DNA of 38,460 bases from Campylobacterota bacterium (GTDB lineage: Bacteria; Bdellovibrionota; Bacteriovoracia; Bacteriovoracales; Bacteriovoracaceae), in the NCBI GenBank assembly GCA_003650125.1, contig QNFX01000020.1, positions 1 through 38,460 on the forward strand, written 5' to 3'. Below, piece by piece: positions 35,119 to 38,460 of the stretch (position 1 is its first letter; each line of letters starts with the position of its first letter). The notes below the pieces were generated by a model. It made no database searches, was not told the DNA's origin, and worked only from the letters and a program-made list of their open reading frames with translations. The translations under genes and the position numbers were made by a program.

Positions 35119-36844
35119 GTTTTTCCTCTATCCTGGAAGCACTGTCCATTACATTTATATGTTAATTTGTTTGGGATTAACTTCCATGTTGGGCCTTATT
35201 ATTCCGAAATACCTACTGCAGTTAAATACAACTTTTGATAATACAGAACTTTTTTATCAGACCATATTTCAATTTGTTTTAATCTATTTTGGAATCTATG
35301 TAATAAGGATATTATATCAGTTAGTCATTAACTTTTTTATCAGAGATCTAATGGCATTTGTTAGAAATGAAGTCTATAAAATATGGCTTTTACACTATGA
35401 AGGGAAAAATGAAGAAGGAATAGATCATGATTATCCCCAGGGAGAGGTGATCGCACGAATCATGAGTGACTCTCAGGCCCTTAGGGAATTGGTAACCTCT
35501 GGTGCATTTGGAATAATTATAGATTTATTTTATGTTTTTTCTTTTTTGGTGGGTTTCATTCAACTTAATAAATTCTCAGGTATGTTTTTAGCAGGGGTAG
35601 AGATACTTGTGGCAATGCTACTTATCTGGGGTGGTAAGTATATGAGAGAAGTCTTTCATTCGGTGAGAAAATCAAAAGGACTTGTCTCTCAGGCAGTTTC
35701 CAATGTTGTTGGAGGAGTGAACCAAACGTATTTTACCTATCATGGTAATTATGGGAGCAAAAAAGGAAAAGTGGCGTTTGATGATTTTCTATCAAAACAG
35801 TTAAAGGCCAATAACTGGGATGCAACTTACTATTCAATGGCAGAATCTCTTTATCCCTTATTTTTGGCACTAGTGGTGTTTATTTTTCCATATTCTCAGA
35901 TCACTGAAGCGGCGATCATCCTAGCATTGGTTGAACTTATTCAGCGTTCAATTAACCCTATTAAAGGGATAGCTGGTAAAATTACTAATATTCAGCGTGC
36001 TCTGACAGGTTTAACTAGAATAGGGGAGTTTACTGATGATTTAGGGAAACATCAGACTACAGGTGAAAAAGTTAAAATCCCTCAAATTTCATTTTTATCT
36101 TTAAAAGTAAATATAGAGTCATTTCATTATGCGAGGTTTGGAGAAAAGGAATCTAGGAAGATTTTCTATCTTCGAGATATAAACTTTGAGGCCTTTAGAG
36201 GGGAGCTTATTGGAATTGTGGGATTGTCTGGATGTGGCAAATCTACATTATTAAATCTAATTTCGGCCAATCTTACACCTCAAAAAGGAAATCTTACCAT
36301 CTTCACTGAAAATAATAGGCCCTATGCTTCTTTTCCTGAAGATCTAGCAAAATATAGAGAGCAGGTAGGAATTGTATCTCAGGATTCTCATATTTTTTCT
36401 GAAAGTCTGGCATTTAATATTACCTTGGAGAAAAAACCTTCCGATGATTTTTATATTTTTTGGGAATGGGCACGAGAAAAGATTCACTATTTAAAAGTTT
36501 GGAATATAAGGCCAACAGATCAGATTAATCCAATGGCACTCTCTCCAGGTCAAAAACAATTATTGTCGGCCATCCGTTCCTGCTATCTTAAAAAGACTAT
36601 TGTCTTATTAGATGAGATTTCTTCAGCACTAGATTCAGAACTTGAATTGGCGCTAAGAGAGGTAATTCTACTTATTCAGAAGCAATCTTTGGCGATAATT
36701 GTTGCTCACAGGCTAGAGACTATTATGGAGGCAGACACGATATTAGTGCTCGAGGACGGTAGAGTCGTCGGGCAAGGCCGTCATAAACAGTTGGTTGAAT
36801 CTTCAAATGAATATAAAAGGTTTATTGACCAACTTTCCCGTTAA
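35090..36844 (+). CDS. ABC exporter half-transporter, catalytic partner
   Basis: This 584-residue protein has six membrane helices (about 20-290) and a nucleotide-binding domain with Walker A GLSGCGKST (378-386), Q-loop GIVSQDSHIF, Walker B IVLLDE with Glu509 intact, D-loop SALD and His540 in AHRLET. Its signature is LSPGQ (484-488) instead of LSGGQ. With the upstream subunit this gives one full site (its Walker motifs with the partner's LSGGQ) and one degenerate site (partner's Asp with LSPGQ), the pattern of asymmetric heterodimers. ATG 35090 lies inside the upstream gene, so expression is coupled. An in-frame GTG lies 18 bases further upstream. An export role is inferred from the fold. Confidence 0.87.
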   Translation: MSILKNKWYKFFLYPGSTVHYIYMLICLGLTSMLGLIIPKYLLQLNTTFDNTELFYQTIFQFVLIYFGIYVIRILYQLVINFFIRDLMAFVRNEVYKIWLLHYEGKNEEGIDHDYPQGEVIARIMSDSQALRELVTSGAFGIIIDLFYVFSFLVGFIQLNKFSGMFLAGVEILVAMLLIWGGKYMREVFHSVRKSKGLVSQAVSNVVGGVNQTYFTYHGNYGSKKGKVAFDDFLSKQLKANNWDATYYSMAESLYPLFLALVVFIFPYSQITEAAIILALVELIQRSINPIKGIAGKITNIQRALTGLTRIGEFTDDLGKHQTTGEKVKIPQISFLSLKVNIESFHYARFGEKESRKIFYLRDINFEAFRGELIGIVGLSGCGKSTLLNLISANLTPQKGNLTIFTENNRPYASFPEDLAKYREQVGIVSQDSHIFSESLAFNITLEKKPSDDFYIFWEWAREKIHYLKVWNIRPTDQINPMALSPGQKQLLSAIRSCYLKKTIVLLDEISSALDSELELALREVILLIQKQSLAIIVAHRLETIMEADTILVLEDGRVVGQGRHKQLVESSNEYKRFIDQLSR

Positions 36845-36885
36845 ATTTTAAAATGAATTTGATCTTTTGAAATGGAGTTAAAAAG

Positions 36886-37932
36886 ATGAAATTTTTTCTA
36901 TTGTTTTTGGTTCTTATTGCCTCGTGCAACAATAATTCTTCTGGCCCAAGCATTCAATATAATATTGTTCAATCGCCAAAAGATGCCAACATTGTGGCCT
37001 CAATTGGATCTCATAATATTACAAAAGGTGAACTTTATAAAAATATTGAAGTAGAGCTTTTTGAACTTGAAGAAAAAATCTTTAAACTCAAGATGGATCG
37101 TTTAAAAATTCTTATGCTTGAAAAATTCATGTCTGAGCACCCTGGGAAGAAGGGATTAACCAACGACCAGTTTTTAGAACAATATATAATCAAGGATTTA
37201 AAAGTAACAGATTCAGATTTTAAGGCCTTTGTAAAAAAAAGAGGGATACCTGACGCCCATATTTCAGATGATATAAAAAACAGGATTGAGAAATTCTTAG
37301 AACAAGAACAGAAAAAAAAGGCGATAGAAAATTGGATTGCGAGCAACCAAAAAAAACATAAGCTTAAAATCTTTTTCCCACGCCCTACAAGACCTGAGTT
37401 TACTGTAACAACAAATGATGTACCTTCTTTTGGAAATAAAGATGCCATTGTTACAATAGTTGAATATTCAGACTTTCAGTGTCCTTTTTCCAAACAAGGG
37501 GCAGAGATTATAGGTAAAATAAAATCTTCTTTTGGCAAAAAAGTCAGAGTAATTCATAAAAACTTTCCTCTTCCTTTTCATAAATTTGCGAAGAATATGG
37601 CAGAGGCCAGTCTTTGTGCATGGGAGCAAGGTAATCAACAATTTTGGCCTTACTACAAAAAGCTTTTTAAGAATCAGACCATGGGTGATAATGATTCTTT
37701 GATTAAGCTTGCGGGAAAATCAGGCCTTAAGAGGGATCAATTTTCTAATTGTTTAAAAAATAGAAAGTATAAACAAAAAATAGATGATCAAATTAAAGAG
37801 GCCAATGATTTAGGGATTAAATCAACTCCTACCTTCTACGTGAATGGTAAAATAATTAATGGGGCACAGAAATTTGAAATATTTAGAGATTTAATCAATG
37901 AAGAGCTCTCATTAAATAAAAATACTTTTTAA
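36886..37932 (+). CDS. Lipoprotein with SurA-N-like and monothiol DsbA-like domains
   Basis: This 348-residue protein has a lipoprotein signal (lipobox IASC, Cys14). Residues 32-162 are helical and resemble the N-terminal chaperone part of SurA-type isomerases (IVASIGSHNITKGEL, then charged helices). Residues 172-340 are a thioredoxin-fold DsbA-like domain: VEYSDFQCPFS with Cys199, cis-Pro315 in STPTFYVNG, and Cys244 and Cys289, which are a frequent second pair in such proteins. The usual CPFC is CPFS, so the second active-site cysteine is missing and the protein could act as a monothiol isomerase or holdase. GGAG lies 8 bases before the ATG. It follows the ABC pair after 41 bases and probably shares their transcript. 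Confidence 0.8.
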   Translation: MKFFLLFLVLIASCNNNSSGPSIQYNIVQSPKDANIVASIGSHNITKGELYKNIEVELFELEEKIFKLKMDRLKILMLEKFMSEHPGKKGLTNDQFLEQYIIKDLKVTDSDFKAFVKKRGIPDAHISDDIKNRIEKFLEQEQKKKAIENWIASNQKKHKLKIFFPRPTRPEFTVTTNDVPSFGNKDAIVTIVEYSDFQCPFSKQGAEIIGKIKSSFGKKVRVIHKNFPLPFHKFAKNMAEASLCAWEQGNQQFWPYYKKLFKNQTMGDNDSLIKLAGKSGLKRDQFSNCLKNRKYKQKIDDQIKEANDLGIKSTPTFYVNGKIINGAQKFEIFRDLINEELSLNKNTF

Positions 37933-38004
37933 GTAGATTCTAATAAAATGCTAATAAATCTCCGATAAAATTGGAGTATTATAACTAATATCTTAAGGTG
38001 GATT

Positions 38005-38460
38005 ATGATGAGAAAGGCCAAAATTATCGGAACTCTTGGCCCCTCCTCTTCCGATGTATCAATCATTAAAAAACTTATCCATGCCGGTCTCAACGTGGCC
38101 AGGGTAAACATGAGTCATGGTACTCATGAGGAGCATAAACAACTCATTGCCAATATTAGAGAGGCATCTAAAAGTGTTAAACAAGAAGTTGCAATATTGG
38201 CCGACCTTCAGGGACCTAAAATAAGAGTTGATAAATTAGATAGGCCTCTTGAACTAAAAAAGGGTGAAGTTTGGGCCATAGGGACTTCTAAAGTTGGAAG
38301 GGAATATGAAAAATTTATTCCAACGCTCTATGAAAATTTAGTTGATGATTGCCATGTTGGTGCCCGAATACTTTTTGATGATGGATTAATTGCAGCTGAA
38401 GCAATTGAAAAAGAAGGAAAGGTTTTTAAAATTAAGATACTCGTAGGGGGAGATTTAAAA
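38005..38460 (+). CDS. pyk: Pyruvate kinase (partial, runs off the window)
   Basis: Pyruvate kinase makes ATP and pyruvate from phosphoenolpyruvate. The frame is open from ATG 38005 to the last base, so only about 152 N-terminal residues are present. KAKIIGTLGPSSSD, then LNVARVNMSHG with the conserved Arg and Asn-x-Ser-His of the active site, and ILADLQGPKIRV are unmistakable. The B domain starts after this and the window ends inside it. A second ATG directly follows at 38008; AAGGTGG upstream fits that one slightly better by spacing. A 72-base gap separates it from the DsbA-like gene. Confidence 0.95.
   Translation, partial: MMRKAKIIGTLGPSSSDVSIIKKLIHAGLNVARVNMSHGTHEEHKQLIANIREASKSVKQEVAILADLQGPKIRVDKLDRPLELKKGEVWAIGTSKVGREYEKFIPTLYENLVDDCHVGARILFDDGLIAAEAIEKEGKVFKIKILVGGDLK

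Noticed and set aside
37035-37448. 137-codon frame antisense to the DsbA-like gene
   Set aside because: Ser/Phe-rich shadow of a Lys/Glu-rich coding strand; no RBS and no known domain.
37933-38004. Possible hairpin CTCC...GGAG between the DsbA-like gene and pyk
   Set aside because: Only 4 base pairs with no following U-run; not enough for a terminator call.

Overview
The window is a compact, AT-rich stretch of chromosome from a Gram-negative bacterium. The Kdo (LPS inner-core sugar) genes kdsA, kdsB and kdsC, a TolC-like protein, a predicted outer-membrane barrel and several lipoproteins with clear lipoboxes show an outer membrane. Low GC, many genes for exported proteins of unknown function and the style of the DsbA-like, FecR-like and FlgT-like proteins fit a Bdellovibrionota/Bacteriovoracales-type organism. 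That placement is inference; no rRNA or species marker is present. I see no phage, insertion sequence, CRISPR array or known defence island. Most of the content is housekeeping, with islands of poorly known envelope genes.

Layout. 1-320 is gene-free, with one structured element. 321-725 encodes a coiled-coil membrane protein with hendecad repeats. 733-4661 (minus) is an apparent operon read as small periplasmic protein, TolC-like protein, outer-membrane barrel, purB. 4759-9806 (plus) is kdsB-pyrG-kdsA-kdsC-DUF493-gpsA, which makes CTP, Kdo and CMP-Kdo and ends with glycerol-3-phosphate for phospholipid. 9799-12000 (minus) is a DsbD/ScsB-type reductase. 12157-16761 (plus) holds a TPR lipoprotein, a FecR-domain protein, guaB and guaA. 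A DoxX-like membrane protein (16861-17322) follows.

17402-24370 (plus) holds dnaE, two exported proteins that together resemble a split FlgT, and pyrD from a TTG start. 24358-26780 (minus) is a phosphohexomutase and queC. 26944-28581 (plus) is a ferredoxin and a putative Na+/H+ antiporter. 28571-29644 (minus) is ilvE. 29737-31713 (minus) is a large secreted protein of unknown function with its own terminator. 31965-33242 (plus) is pgi, whose 3' end overlaps a tRNA-Val(GAC) gene on the minus strand with a near-consensus promoter. 33472-37932 (plus) is a two-gene ABC exporter with complementary degenerate ATP sites, followed by a DsbA-like lipoprotein lacking the second active-site cysteine. 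The window ends inside pyk.

Most noteworthy are the asymmetric heterodimeric ABC exporter with its neighbouring monothiol DsbA-like lipoprotein, the 658-residue secreted protein with its operator-like inverted repeat, the split FlgT-like pair, the tRNA/pgi overlap, convergent gene ends that touch or overlap at every convergent boundary, and strong local over-use of the tetranucleotide GGCC. I did not find one unmistakable new system; these are leads.
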